DNA of 64,000 nucleotides from Lachnospiraceae bacterium G11. GTDB taxonomy: Bacteria; Bacillota; Clostridia; Lachnospirales; Lachnospiraceae. Both the position numbers and the translations under genes were made by a program. The stretch spans positions 61,644 to 125,643 of the forward strand of contig FMWZ01000013.1 in NCBI GenBank assembly GCA_900103495.1, written 5' to 3'. Positions 28,619 to 38,206 of this stretch are shown here, one piece after another; position 1 is the stretch's first letter; each line of letters starts with the position of its first letter. The notes beneath the pieces were generated by a model that saw nothing but the letters and a program-made list of their open reading frames with translations, had not been told where the DNA came from and ran no database searches.

Positions 28619-29683
28619 ATGAAGGATTCAAGGAAATGGTTGATAAAGTTCATAATAGCATTATCTTTTACTCTTTTTGTGGTTGCAGGAGTGATAGTGT
28701 TTGTTGATCCATACCTTCATTATCATGGGCCACTTAGTTTTATTTCGTACAGATATAGTGATGAACGCTACATAAATGATGGTATTGCAAGACATTATGA
28801 TTACGATACTATAATCATTGGAACTAGCATGTGCCAGAATTTTAAGCCGAGTGAATGGGAGAACCTTACGGGAGAAAAAACAATAAAGCTTCCGGTTTCC
28901 GGGGGTGATTTTATGGAGATGCACAATCAACTTTCAAGAGCGATAAAGTACAATCCTAATATCAAGACAATTATTTGGGGAATCGATTATGATGCCCTTG
29001 TTAGACCATATGATTATCATAGCTATGACGCCTATCCAGAGTACCTTTACGATAACAATCCTTTCAACGATGTTCAATATGTGCTAAATATGGCGGTTAT
29101 ATATAAAGGAGTTCTGGCGGATTTAGAAAGGACAATTTCAGGCATCCCAACAGAAACCCTAGATGATTATTCAGCATGGGAACGAAAAGGGGGACTGGAG
29201 TATATAATGTCAAACTATGATCGCCTTGATATATCCAAAGAAATGAAGACATGTTTGTCAGATGAAGAAAAGGAAATGGTCCTTAAAAATGTAACGAGGA
29301 ATATTTCCGACTTGGCGGATAAAAATCCGAACATTTCGTTTCTCCTGTTTTACCCTCCCTATGGGTTGATTCATTGGGACAGGAGCAACAGAGAAGGACA
29401 GACGTTAAGACATTTTGAAGCTGAACAGATAGCTACGGAAGAGCTGCTAAAGCACGACAATATAAGGCTATATAATTTTTTTGACAATTATGAGCTTACA
29501 TGCAATCTTGAGAACTATAAAGATCCTGAACATTACTTGGCAAGTGTAAATTCTTGGATTTTGGAACAATTGACAAATGACACTTGGCTTGTTACTGAAG
29601 ACAACTATGTTGAACGAATGAATAAAACACACGAGTTTTATTATAATTACGACTATGATAGTATTTTTAATGTGGGAAAATGA
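28619..29683 (+). CDS. SGNH/AlgJ-like partner of the MBOAT acyltransferase
   Basis: 354 residues. One N-terminal anchor helix (about 10-30) is followed by an extracytoplasmic domain. IIIGTSMCQNF (about 65-75) supplies a candidate nucleophile Ser, and DPEHYLASVNSWI (about 302) supplies the Asp-x-x-His pair, as in AlgJ/AlgX and related SGNH acetyltransferases. In known systems the MBOAT passes the acyl group to such a protein for transfer to the polymer. It follows the MBOAT gene by 12 bases. Overall similarity to named families is low, so the assignment rests on motif spacing and context. Confidence 0.7.
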   Translation: MKDSRKWLIKFIIALSFTLFVVAGVIVFVDPYLHYHGPLSFISYRYSDERYINDGIARHYDYDTIIIGTSMCQNFKPSEWENLTGEKTIKLPVSGGDFMEMHNQLSRAIKYNPNIKTIIWGIDYDALVRPYDYHSYDAYPEYLYDNNPFNDVQYVLNMAVIYKGVLADLERTISGIPTETLDDYSAWERKGGLEYIMSNYDRLDISKEMKTCLSDEEKEMVLKNVTRNISDLADKNPNISFLLFYPPYGLIHWDRSNREGQTLRHFEAEQIATEELLKHDNIRLYNFFDNYELTCNLENYKDPEHYLASVNSWILEQLTNDTWLVTEDNYVERMNKTHEFYYNYDYDSIFNVGK

Positions 29684-30753
29684 AAAAAATCAGAGTGCTT
29701 TTTATAAGTAATATTGAAGTACCGTATAGGACACGTTTTTTTAATCTTCTTGGGAAAGAATGTGATTTGACGGTGCTATATGAGCAAAAAAAATCGAGGA
29801 ACAGAAATGAAGAGTGGGCCAAATCGGAAGTCGGGACATATAAAAAAATCTACCTTCATGGAATTGAAGTGGGGCACGAAAGGTCATTTTCGTTCTCTAT
29901 ATTAAAGTATGTCTTTAGCGATTATGATAAAATAATTATTGGATGCTTTAACAATCCGGTTCAGATGTTTGCTATTGTGCTCATGAAGCTTTTCCATAGA
30001 GAGTATTATATAAATGTTGATGGAAAAACCTTTGACACAGGATGTTTTCTTAAAAGGGTTCTAAGAAGATTCTTTTTGAACGGAGCAAAGGGCTATTTTT
30101 GCGCCGGAGAAAAAGCGTCTGAGCAACTAACAAATTTTGTGAAAAATGATAATCCGGTTTATTCATACCGCTTTGGAAATGCTGAAAAAAGAGAATTAGA
30201 TGATATAACTAGACCGGATATTAGAGATCGAAACGAAGAGGTTTTAGTGATTGGTCAATATGAAGCTTACAAAGGTCTAGACATTGCGGTAAAAGTGGCT
30301 CAGAATAATCCGAAAACCAGTTTTATTTTTGTTGGAATGGGCTGGAAAGAGGAAAGCTTTAGAAGGTATATAAAGAGTCTAGGGCTTTTAAACATCGAAA
30401 TTATCCCTTTCCTTCAAAAAGAAGAATTGACTAAACTATATAAAAAATGTGGGCTGTTGATGTTACCATCCAGACAGGAGTGCTGGGGACTTGTAATTAA
30501 CGAAGCAGCTTCATTTGGGATGCCTATAGTTTCTACTTGGGGAAGCGGAGCTGCAGAGGAGTTTTTAAGCCCGAAATACGACGAGTATTTGGCAAACCCT
30601 GAAGATATCGATGATTTAGCGAATTGTTTCGAAAGGCTCTTGAAAACTTCCGAACAAGAGAAGGAAGAGTATTCCAAGTATCTGTACAGTAAAAGCAAAG
30701 CATACAACATAGAAGAGAACGTAAACAGTTTCTTAAAGGGACTGGAGGCATAG
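29680..30753 (+). CDS. GT4 family glycosyltransferase
   Basis: 357 residues, GT-B fold. It begins KIRVLFISNIEVPYRTRFF, has the second-domain segment VLVIGQYEAYKGLDIA (about 187) and ends with the nucleotide-sugar binding E-x7-E motif in SRQECWGLVINEAASFGMP (about 266). It is a soluble cytoplasmic retaining transferase. Donor is unknown. The start overlaps the SGNH gene by four bases. Codon use is AT-richer than in the genes before 27000. Confidence 0.9.
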   Translation: MKKIRVLFISNIEVPYRTRFFNLLGKECDLTVLYEQKKSRNRNEEWAKSEVGTYKKIYLHGIEVGHERSFSFSILKYVFSDYDKIIIGCFNNPVQMFAIVLMKLFHREYYINVDGKTFDTGCFLKRVLRRFFLNGAKGYFCAGEKASEQLTNFVKNDNPVYSYRFGNAEKRELDDITRPDIRDRNEEVLVIGQYEAYKGLDIAVKVAQNNPKTSFIFVGMGWKEESFRRYIKSLGLLNIEIIPFLQKEELTKLYKKCGLLMLPSRQECWGLVINEAASFGMPIVSTWGSGAAEEFLSPKYDEYLANPEDIDDLANCFERLLKTSEQEKEEYSKYLYSKSKAYNIEENVNSFLKGLEA

Positions 30754-30764
30754 ATTTATACCTG

Positions 30765-31475
30765 ATGATACCTCATGTGATACATTACTGCTGGTTCGGC
30801 CATAACCCGAAGCCTAAGCTTATTAAAAAGTGCATAGAGTCTTGGAAGAAGTATTGCCCTGACTGGGAGATTAAAGAATGGAATGAAGATAATTATGACG
30901 TCTTTGCCAACGAATACACAAGGATAGCTTACGAGAAAAAGAAGTGGGCTTATGTGGCTGACTATGCGCGCTTTGATGTGCTGAATCAATATGGAGGAGT
31001 GTATTTTGACACCGATGTTGAATTGCTTAAACCTATTCCGGATGATCTTATGGAAGAGCAGGCATTCACTGGATTTGAGACTCCAACCAAGATTGCTCCC
31101 GGGCTTGTGTTTGGGACAGTGCCTAATCATGATTTCCTTCATGAAATTTTAGATAATTACTTAGTTAAACAGTATTCGACAAAAGAGACTGTGGTCGATA
31201 TTATTACAGATTTACTAGAACAACATGGGCTCGTAGGTGACAACAGCGAACAGACCATATGTGGTATCAGAATCATGCCCACTGAGTATTTCGGATGCTT
31301 CAATCATGAGATTCAGACATTTGAGAAAACTGAAAAGACTATTTCCATTCACCATTATTATGCCAGCTGGCAACCATGGTACGTCAAAATCAAGTACAAA
31401 TCGATAAAACTAACCGCAAGAATATTGGGGAAAAAGAAATATTTATACATTAAGCATAAACTGAAGAAGTTATAG
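30765..31475 (+). CDS. GT32 family glycosyltransferase
   Basis: 236 residues. MIPHVIHYCWFG at the N-terminus, DWEIKEWNEDNYD (about 37), AYVADYARFDVLNQYGG (about 64) and the metal-binding DxD in VYFDTDVELLKP (about 83) are all hallmarks of the GT32 capsular/Och1-type sugar transferases. It is soluble and cytoplasmic. Members transfer various hexoses, so the donor cannot be predicted. The C-terminus is rich in Lys and may contact the membrane surface. Confidence 0.92.
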   Translation: MIPHVIHYCWFGHNPKPKLIKKCIESWKKYCPDWEIKEWNEDNYDVFANEYTRIAYEKKKWAYVADYARFDVLNQYGGVYFDTDVELLKPIPDDLMEEQAFTGFETPTKIAPGLVFGTVPNHDFLHEILDNYLVKQYSTKETVVDIITDLLEQHGLVGDNSEQTICGIRIMPTEYFGCFNHEIQTFEKTEKTISIHHYYASWQPWYVKIKYKSIKLTARILGKKKYLYIKHKLKKL

Positions 31476-31483
31476 GACGAATA

Positions 31484-32623
31484 ATGATAAAAAAAGTAGC
31501 AAACTATTTGTTTTATATAGCGTTGTCAATTGAGATATTAATAGTTATTCTTGACAAAAGCGCATATATTATTAAAAATGATGGGCAATTGTTTAGGCTG
31601 ACATTTATGCTGTTTTTGCTAAAACTTGTACTAACCAAGTATTCCCCCAAGGAATGGCTTATAATTGGAGCCTTTTCGGTTCTTGGAATTATATCTTATT
31701 TTAATACCGGTCGAAATGAGATTCTGCGATTGGTTATCATGATTGCGGCCTGTAAGGAAATGAACCATGATTCTGTGTTAAAGTTTATGCTGTATACCAC
31801 CTCATTAGGGTGCGTGGTTTTAGTGATTCTTTCATTTCTGGGTGTGGGCACTTTAAGCATAACTACAGATTTTGGACGTGGTGTAATAACGAGGTATTGC
31901 TTTGGCCTAGGACACCCAAACGCATTTCACTGTATGTTTTGGGCGCTTATTACATTAGGGCTATACGTATATCGAGATTCGATTAAATGGTACTACTTGG
32001 CATTGCTTTTCTTGGCTAACATAGGGTTGTATATTTACACTGATTCACGAGCTGGGGTCATAGCGACTGCTTTTTCTATAACGGTGTTTGTATTATTGAG
32101 GGTTCAAATTATACAGAGAATGAAGAAGACAATTATGATATGTATTGGCGCAGAATTGCTAATCTCGTTCATAATCTCAGCTTTGTTAATGAATTTGAAC
32201 CTGTATGTAACAATATTTAAGCCCTATGACCAACAACTGATTACAGGAAGAGCTCTTTGGACGCACTTACTTGTAAAACAGGCAGAGGTAAATTTCTGGC
32301 TACCATTTTCCACGGTTAACCATTCGGGGCAGACTGATTTAGGCATAGTGAAAATGGTGTATTGGTATGGATATATACCTACAGTTATTTTTGGACTATT
32401 GGCTTTTTGGCTGGTAAAAACAGCTTTATTAAATGATGACTACGCGTCAGCGATGGTAGTGGCATCGATTGTACTTTATTCGGTGTTTGAGGGCCATGAT
32501 ATCTCGGTTTATCATGGAAGAAATTATTTGTATTTCTTGTTGGGAAAATATTGGACAAAAATGTTTAATTGCAATTCATGTGAAGAAAAGTATTTGTGGT
32601 CATATTTTCAAGAGGGTATATAA
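31484..32623 (+). CDS. Wzy-like repeat-unit polymerase (second copy)
   Basis: 379 residues with about ten helices. CFGLGHPNAFHCMFW (about 140-154) and YIYTDSRAGVIA (about 185) match the helix-loop patterns of EpsF/Wzy-like polymerases. A large outside loop contains TGRALW near 255. It would join lipid-linked repeat units on the outer face. The protein starting at 1832 is the other Wzy-type candidate. This one directly precedes the initiating transferase, so these two plus the flippase at 36462 may form one complete assembly set. Confidence 0.72.
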   Translation: MIKKVANYLFYIALSIEILIVILDKSAYIIKNDGQLFRLTFMLFLLKLVLTKYSPKEWLIIGAFSVLGIISYFNTGRNEILRLVIMIAACKEMNHDSVLKFMLYTTSLGCVVLVILSFLGVGTLSITTDFGRGVITRYCFGLGHPNAFHCMFWALITLGLYVYRDSIKWYYLALLFLANIGLYIYTDSRAGVIATAFSITVFVLLRVQIIQRMKKTIMICIGAELLISFIISALLMNLNLYVTIFKPYDQQLITGRALWTHLLVKQAEVNFWLPFSTVNHSGQTDLGIVKMVYWYGYIPTVIFGLLAFWLVKTALLNDDYASAMVVASIVLYSVFEGHDISVYHGRNYLYFLLGKYWTKMFNCNSCEEKYLWSYFQEGI

Positions 32624-32628
32624 CATAA

Positions 32629-34053
32629 ATGTATAGGAAACAGAGAAGCGGGTGGCTCAAACATATTGATTTTATGATTTTGGATTTGGTGTGCTTACAG
32701 TTATCATTTATTGTTTCGTATATGATCAGACACGGATTCAAAAATCCATACTATTATCCTATATATAGAAATATAGGTGTTTTTTTGGTACTAACAGACA
32801 TAGTTGTAGCTTTGTTTGGTAATGCTTATTCCGGAATACTTAGAAGAGGATACTATATTGAAGCATTGGCTGTTTTTAAGCAGGTAACGTTAACTATTGG
32901 AATCTCTATGATGTATATGTTCTGGACACAGCAGTCATCAGAATATTCTCGAATCACTTTTGGTGTAATGTGGGTATTGAACGGCATACTTACCTGGCTT
33001 TCAAGGTGCATTTGGAAGCAGTATATCCACAGAAGAAACGGTCAAATTGGAAATGGAAGATCGTTGATTTTAGTATGCGGAAGGAACAATGCCACGGAGT
33101 TTATTCAGGGATTTGTTTCTAATAATTTCGAGAACATTGCCATTACTGGCATTGTTCTTTGGGACAACTCCGGAAGAACAGAGATAGAGGGAATTCCGGT
33201 AGTTGCGAATGATAATGATGCCATAGAATATCTTAGGACCAATTGGGTAGATGAAATAATGGTTGATAAAGACGCCATTATAAATGATGAGAATTCATTA
33301 AACGACTTCCTTGCCAAGGTTATGGAAATGGGCATAACAGTGCATGTCAAGCTTGCTGCCGCAACGGATATTTCTGATAATAAAACAGTTGAAAACATAG
33401 CAGGTTACACGGTGTTGACCAGTTCTGTGGCAATGGCGGGGACAAAACAACTTCTGGCGAAAAGAATCCTTGATATTATTGGTGGCTTTGTTGGATGCAT
33501 CCTGATGATAATAGCATTAATTATTGTTGGACCGGTAATCAAGATAAAATCTCACGGGCCGGTGTTCTTTAAACAAAGAAGAGTTGGCAAGAATGGAAAA
33601 CAGTTCACGTTGTATAAGTTCAGAAGCATGTATGTCGATGCTGAGAAACGAAAAGATGAATTGATTAATCGGAATGAAGTTGACACATCACAGATGTTTA
33701 AGATAAAGGAAGATCCCAGAATTATTAAAGGAATTGGTCCATTTATCAGGAAGTATTCTATAGATGAACTTCCGCAGTTTTACAATGTTTTGATAGGAGA
33801 TATGAGTCTCGTAGGCACTCGCCCTCCAACGGTTGATGAGTGGGATAAATACGAATTACATCACAGAAAACGCCTGGCAATCAAACCCGGAATGACAGGA
33901 ATGTGGCAGGTTAGTGGAAGAAGCTCTATTAAAGATTTTGAGGAAGTGGTGGCTCTAGATACCAAATACATAATGAATTGGAGCATAGGCTTGGATTTGA
34001 AGATTCTTGCGAAAACAATAGCTGTTGTATTCAAGGGCGATGGAGCGATGTAG
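32629..34053 (+). CDS. polyprenyl glycosylphosphotransferase (initiating enzyme)
   Basis: 474 residues. About four N-terminal helices and a CoA-binding-like region (1-275) precede a C-terminal bacterial sugar transferase domain. KRILDIIGGFVGCILMI is the re-entrant membrane segment, followed by FKQRRVGKNGKQFTLYKFRSM, IRKYSIDELPQFYNVLIGDM, SLVGTRPP and KPGMTGMWQVSGRS. This WbaP/CpsE-type enzyme places the first sugar-phosphate onto undecaprenyl phosphate. It is the only initiating transferase in the window, so the loci's lipid-linked glycans probably start here or with an enzyme elsewhere. Confidence 0.94.
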   Translation: MYRKQRSGWLKHIDFMILDLVCLQLSFIVSYMIRHGFKNPYYYPIYRNIGVFLVLTDIVVALFGNAYSGILRRGYYIEALAVFKQVTLTIGISMMYMFWTQQSSEYSRITFGVMWVLNGILTWLSRCIWKQYIHRRNGQIGNGRSLILVCGRNNATEFIQGFVSNNFENIAITGIVLWDNSGRTEIEGIPVVANDNDAIEYLRTNWVDEIMVDKDAIINDENSLNDFLAKVMEMGITVHVKLAAATDISDNKTVENIAGYTVLTSSVAMAGTKQLLAKRILDIIGGFVGCILMIIALIIVGPVIKIKSHGPVFFKQRRVGKNGKQFTLYKFRSMYVDAEKRKDELINRNEVDTSQMFKIKEDPRIIKGIGPFIRKYSIDELPQFYNVLIGDMSLVGTRPPTVDEWDKYELHHRKRLAIKPGMTGMWQVSGRSSIKDFEEVVALDTKYIMNWSIGLDLKILAKTIAVVFKGDGAM

Positions 34054-34074
34054 CAGCAAAGGAAAGATGCGTAT

Positions 34075-35271
34075 ATGAAGGTATTGCTTGTAAATAAATT
34101 TCTGTATGAAAAGGGCGGAACGGAAACATATATGCTCTCGTTAGGAAGAATACTGGCGGAGCATGGACATAATGTTCAGTATTATGGAACTGCAGATGAA
34201 AGGAATACCGTTGGCAATATTTATAATATATATGCTCCCAAGAGAGAATTTGGAGAAAGCGCCAAAGTTAAACCGAGTGAGGTACTCTCAATTATAATGT
34301 CCCGAAAAAATAAGGAGCAGATGTTGACTCTCCTGAAAGAGTATGAGCCGGATGTTGTGCATCTTAATAATATTCAGTATCATCTTACCCCGTCCATTAT
34401 TTTAGCGGTTGGTGCTTATAGAAGAAAGTATAAGAAAAAAGTTAGACTTATATATACGACACATGATTATCAGCTAATTTGCCCAAGCCATGGGTTGTTT
34501 GATGGGAAATATAGGATATGTGAGAAGTGCCTTGGAGGAAACTATCTGCATTGTATTGGTAATAAATGTGTTAAAGCATCATATGCTAAAAGCATCCTTG
34601 GAGCAATGGATGGGTTTTTTTGGAGAATCAGTAGGGCATATAGTGAAATAGATGCAATTATATGTCCCAGCAGGTTCTTAAAGTCCAAACTTGATATAAA
34701 TAATGTTTTTAGGGATAAAACCATAGTTTTACATAATCCGGTTGTGTTAGAAAGTGGGCAGATAAGAGAAAAGAAGGAATATGTACTTGACTTCGGTAAG
34801 TTTTGTAAGGATAAAGGCACATATACTTTGCTTAAGGCTTGTAAAGAATTACCTGACATTAAATTTGTCTTTGCGGGGTATGGCCCGGCAGAAGAAGACA
34901 TTAAGAATACTTCCAATGCAGAATATGTGGGATTCAAAACTGGAGAGGAACTAACTGATTTGATTTCGGAAGCTTTGTTTAGTATTTATCCTTCGGAGTG
35001 GCACGAAAACTGTCCATATTCGGTTCTGGAGTCCCAAATTCTTTGTACCCCCGTGATTGCGTCAAAAATGGGTGGGATACCGGAATTAATCAGAGAAAAT
35101 GAAACAGGGCTATTATTTGAGGCAGGGAATCATGCAGATTTAATCGATAAAATTTCAATACTTTGGAATGACAGAGACAGGCTAAAAGAAATGACAAACA
35201 GCTGTCGCCAAATCGAGTATGAAACCCCTGAGACATATTATGCAAAGCTCGAGATGATTTATAAAGGATAA
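34075..35271 (+). CDS. GT4 family glycosyltransferase with Cys-rich insert
   Basis: 398 residues, GT-B. KVLLVNKFLYEKGGTETYM leads the N-domain. A Cys cluster CEKCLGGNYLHCIGNKCVKAS (about 148) after TTHDYQLICPSHG is shared with a known GT4 subgroup and may bind metal. The donor-binding motif is EWHENCPYSVLESQILCTP (about 307). It is soluble and cytoplasmic, adding one sugar to the lipid-linked intermediate. It sits between the initiating transferase and another GT4, an order typical of sequential assembly. Confidence 0.88.
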   Translation: MKVLLVNKFLYEKGGTETYMLSLGRILAEHGHNVQYYGTADERNTVGNIYNIYAPKREFGESAKVKPSEVLSIIMSRKNKEQMLTLLKEYEPDVVHLNNIQYHLTPSIILAVGAYRRKYKKKVRLIYTTHDYQLICPSHGLFDGKYRICEKCLGGNYLHCIGNKCVKASYAKSILGAMDGFFWRISRAYSEIDAIICPSRFLKSKLDINNVFRDKTIVLHNPVVLESGQIREKKEYVLDFGKFCKDKGTYTLLKACKELPDIKFVFAGYGPAEEDIKNTSNAEYVGFKTGEELTDLISEALFSIYPSEWHENCPYSVLESQILCTPVIASKMGGIPELIRENETGLLFEAGNHADLIDKISILWNDRDRLKEMTNSCRQIEYETPETYYAKLEMIYKG

Positions 35272-35275
35272 TTTT

Positions 35276-36442
35276 ATGAGAATATATGAAATAGCTACCG
35301 GATACACCCCGGTTCCCGCCAAAATGGGAGCAGCAACGGAAATTGTTGTTGAAGAACTTGTCAAAGCGTTTGAAAAAATAGGTGAGGATGTTATTCTCGT
35401 GGACATCCAAAACGAGGATGGCAATCATGGTTATAAAAAGGTTGTTGAAGTACAAGTCCCTCGCAAATACAGGACAACGGACGTATCTCTTGGGCTGGCC
35501 CATAAACTCAAGAGAATAGTTTACTCAATAAACCTTGCCATGACTCTAAAAAAAGAACTCAAGAGCATTAATGACACCGAATGTGTTTTACACTTTCATA
35601 ACCAATATAACTGCTTTTTCTTTTTCTTATTAACGAGTAAAAAATTGAGAAAAAAGGTAACTATAGCCTATACAAACCATAGTTACATTTGGCAGGGAGA
35701 TTGGAGTGAGATAAAGGGAAGCATAAAAAAGAGATATTTTCAAGAGTGCTACTGCTTGCGTCATGCAGATAAGGTATTTATTCTAAATAGATCAACAGCT
35801 AATAATATAATTGAGCATGTTAATGTCGCAAAGGATAAAGTTTATTATATTATAAATGGGGTTAACGGTGATGAGTACCGTCCATTAACTGCGGAAGATA
35901 AAGAGAACATAAAAACCCAAATGGGCGTAAAGGGTAAGCGCATATATGGTCAAATTGGTTCTGTGTGTGAAAGGAAGAATCAGCTGGAAGCCATTAAAGC
36001 ACTTACTCCAATATTAAGGATGGATGAAAACAGTATTTTCTGTTTTGCCGGGGGAATTATTTCGGACGATTATTTTGACAAAATAATGGCTTATTCCGAA
36101 GAGAAGGGAATAAGAAATCAAGTGCTTTACCTTGGAGAATTGGAGCCAGGGGAAAAGCTTAACGAGATCTATAATATTTGTGAAGCAATGGTTTTTCCGT
36201 CAAAACAGGAGGCGTTTGGGTTAGTTATTACCGAGGCGGCAGCTGCAGGTACGCCAACTCTGATTAGTTCGACTCTTGAGTTTGAAACGAAGCCTTTCTG
36301 CATTCGATTTACCGATGAAGATGATTTGTTGGATAAACTCAAAGGATTTTCAGCCAGTCGTGAAACATGTAGAAAAGAAGCGCTGAGTGAATACGGATGG
36401 GAAACTGTTGCCGGGATGTATTTACAAGGATTCCTGGAGTAA
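35276..36442 (+). CDS. GT4 family glycosyltransferase
   Basis: 388 residues, GT-B. The N-terminal loop IATGYTPVPAKMGAATEIVV resembles that of GT4 enzymes whose glycine loop is set by GAAT. IYGQIGSVCERKNQLEAI starts the C-domain (about 222). E-x7-E lies in SKQEAFGLVITEAAAAGTP (about 310). AAAGGA at 35262-35267 supports the start. It is a cytoplasmic retaining transferase with unknown donor. It is followed 19 bases later by the second flippase. Confidence 0.88.
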   Translation: MRIYEIATGYTPVPAKMGAATEIVVEELVKAFEKIGEDVILVDIQNEDGNHGYKKVVEVQVPRKYRTTDVSLGLAHKLKRIVYSINLAMTLKKELKSINDTECVLHFHNQYNCFFFFLLTSKKLRKKVTIAYTNHSYIWQGDWSEIKGSIKKRYFQECYCLRHADKVFILNRSTANNIIEHVNVAKDKVYYIINGVNGDEYRPLTAEDKENIKTQMGVKGKRIYGQIGSVCERKNQLEAIKALTPILRMDENSIFCFAGGIISDDYFDKIMAYSEEKGIRNQVLYLGELEPGEKLNEIYNICEAMVFPSKQEAFGLVITEAAAAGTPTLISSTLEFETKPFCIRFTDEDDLLDKLKGFSASRETCRKEALSEYGWETVAGMYLQGFLE

Positions 36443-36461
36443 ATTATGCATTGAGGTAATC

Positions 36462-38204
36462 ATGGGTAATATAAAAAGAATTTGGCGTATATTAGAAAAG
36501 AAACAGAAAAGAATGTTAATATTGCTACTTTTTATGACAGTAGTTGGTATGGGATTGGAACTATTGGGGGTATCAGCAATAAATCCATTCGTAACAGCTG
36601 TTTCAAACCGAGAGGAACTGGAGATAGGTGGCAATTTTGTCGGAAAGCTATTTGGAGTAATGGGAAAACCCGAGTATGTATCTTTCCTTATTTTCTTAAT
36701 CGGCTGCTTAATAGTGATTTACATTGTTAAAAACGTCTATTTAGTTTTTTTATATAACTATCAGTTTAAGTTTTCATTTGAAAATCAAAGGTTATTTGAA
36801 ACAGAATTATTAAAGAGTTACTTGCAGAGAGATTATACATTTCATTTGAAGCATAACTCAGCTGAACTGCAGAGAAACATACTGCAGGATGTAATGGGCA
36901 TGTATCAAACACTAGCGTCTGGACTCACAATGATTACAGAAGGCGGTGTTTGCGTTGTGTTATTCTTATATCTTCTGTATTTGGATAAAACGATAACTTT
37001 AGGTGTGGTAGTTATCTTAGGGCTCGTATTTTGGGCCTATAAGCTGTTTTTTGCCAAAAGGAACGATAGGATAGGCGTTGAGAGTAGAGCAGCATCTGCA
37101 AAGAGGGTTCAATGGGTACAACAGTCCCTTGGCGGTATAAAAGAAATTAAAATTCTTGGGCGTGAGCCTTTTTTCCTTAAAAGTTATGATAGGAATGCGG
37201 TGACATACGCAAAGAAACAACGTCAATACCAATTGGCCATAGCTATTCCGAGACCCTTAATGGAAGCAACGGGAATAACGGCCTTAATGGGGATAATAGG
37301 AATAAAACTATTAATGGGAGTTAATCCGAACTATTTTCTTCCGACGCTGTCGACATTTGCTGTTGCTGCCTTCAGAGTTTTGCCTTCATTTGGCAGAATA
37401 GCTGGTTCGTATGGAACCATAGCGTTCCAGAAATCCGCCGTTACTGAGGTTTGTGAAGGAATAATTGAAGCTAGAAAGCTTAAGAAGGCTCAAACATGTA
37501 AAAGTGATGAAACAAAAAAGCTAGATATTGGTGGTGGAATAGTTTGCAGGGATTTGTCATTTTCATACCCTGAGTCGGATAAAGTGATACTTAAGGATGT
37601 AAATATAGAGATTCCATATAGGAAATCTGTGGCGTTTATTGGACCTTCCGGAGCGGGAAAGACAACGTTAGTTGATGTTCTTTTGGGCATTCTTGCACCC
37701 ACAGAGGGGGAAGTCCTTGCAGGTAATTCAAGTATTTCTGACAATCTTGAAGCTTGGCATAACATAATTGGGTATATCCCTCAGAATATTTATCTGATGG
37801 ATGATTCAATAAGAAAAAACATAGCGTTTGGGATTGACGATGACAAAATTGATGATGAGCGAATTTGGGAAGTTTTAAAAGAAGTTCAGCTTTATGATTT
37901 CGTACATGAACTACCCGATGGAATTAATACATTTATTGGAGAGAGTGGAGCTAGGATTTCGGGTGGGCAGAGACAAAGAATAGGAATTGCAAGAGCTTTG
38001 TATACGAATCCAGAAGTCCTTGTGCTTGATGAAGCGACTTCCGCATTGGATACAGAGACAGAAACTGCCATCATGGATGCAATAAATACACTCATGGGAA
38101 GTAAGACCATGATTATTATAGCGCATAGACTAACTACTGTTGAGAACTGCGATATAATATACCAGGTTAAGAACAAAAAAGTGTCGATAACGAGTTTGGG
38201 ATAA
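36462..38204 (+). CDS. PglK-type ABC lipid-linked oligosaccharide flippase (second copy)
   Basis: 580 residues if started at ATG 36462, which has GAGG at 36453-36456 and aligns with the start of the first copy; an in-frame extension to 36387 would run inside the previous gene. The membrane domain is about 15-310, then Walker A GPSGAGKTT (about 393), signature RISGGQRQR, Walker B LVLDEATSALD and AHRLTT. Both copies share the N-terminal KKQKR and the overall plan, yet differ throughout, so this is an old duplication or separate acquisition rather than a recent copy. Expected role: flipping undecaprenyl-PP-glycan outward. Confidence 0.85.
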   Translation: MGNIKRIWRILEKKQKRMLILLLFMTVVGMGLELLGVSAINPFVTAVSNREELEIGGNFVGKLFGVMGKPEYVSFLIFLIGCLIVIYIVKNVYLVFLYNYQFKFSFENQRLFETELLKSYLQRDYTFHLKHNSAELQRNILQDVMGMYQTLASGLTMITEGGVCVVLFLYLLYLDKTITLGVVVILGLVFWAYKLFFAKRNDRIGVESRAASAKRVQWVQQSLGGIKEIKILGREPFFLKSYDRNAVTYAKKQRQYQLAIAIPRPLMEATGITALMGIIGIKLLMGVNPNYFLPTLSTFAVAAFRVLPSFGRIAGSYGTIAFQKSAVTEVCEGIIEARKLKKAQTCKSDETKKLDIGGGIVCRDLSFSYPESDKVILKDVNIEIPYRKSVAFIGPSGAGKTTLVDVLLGILAPTEGEVLAGNSSISDNLEAWHNIIGYIPQNIYLMDDSIRKNIAFGIDDDKIDDERIWEVLKEVQLYDFVHELPDGINTFIGESGARISGGQRQRIGIARALYTNPEVLVLDEATSALDTETETAIMDAINTLMGSKTMIIIAHRLTTVENCDIIYQVKNKKVSITSLG

Positions 38205-38206
38205 TT

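Noticed and set aside
36387..36461. Upstream in-frame extension of the second flippase
   Set aside because: It lies within the previous gene, lacks a ribosome-binding site, and would break the N-terminal match with the first flippase.
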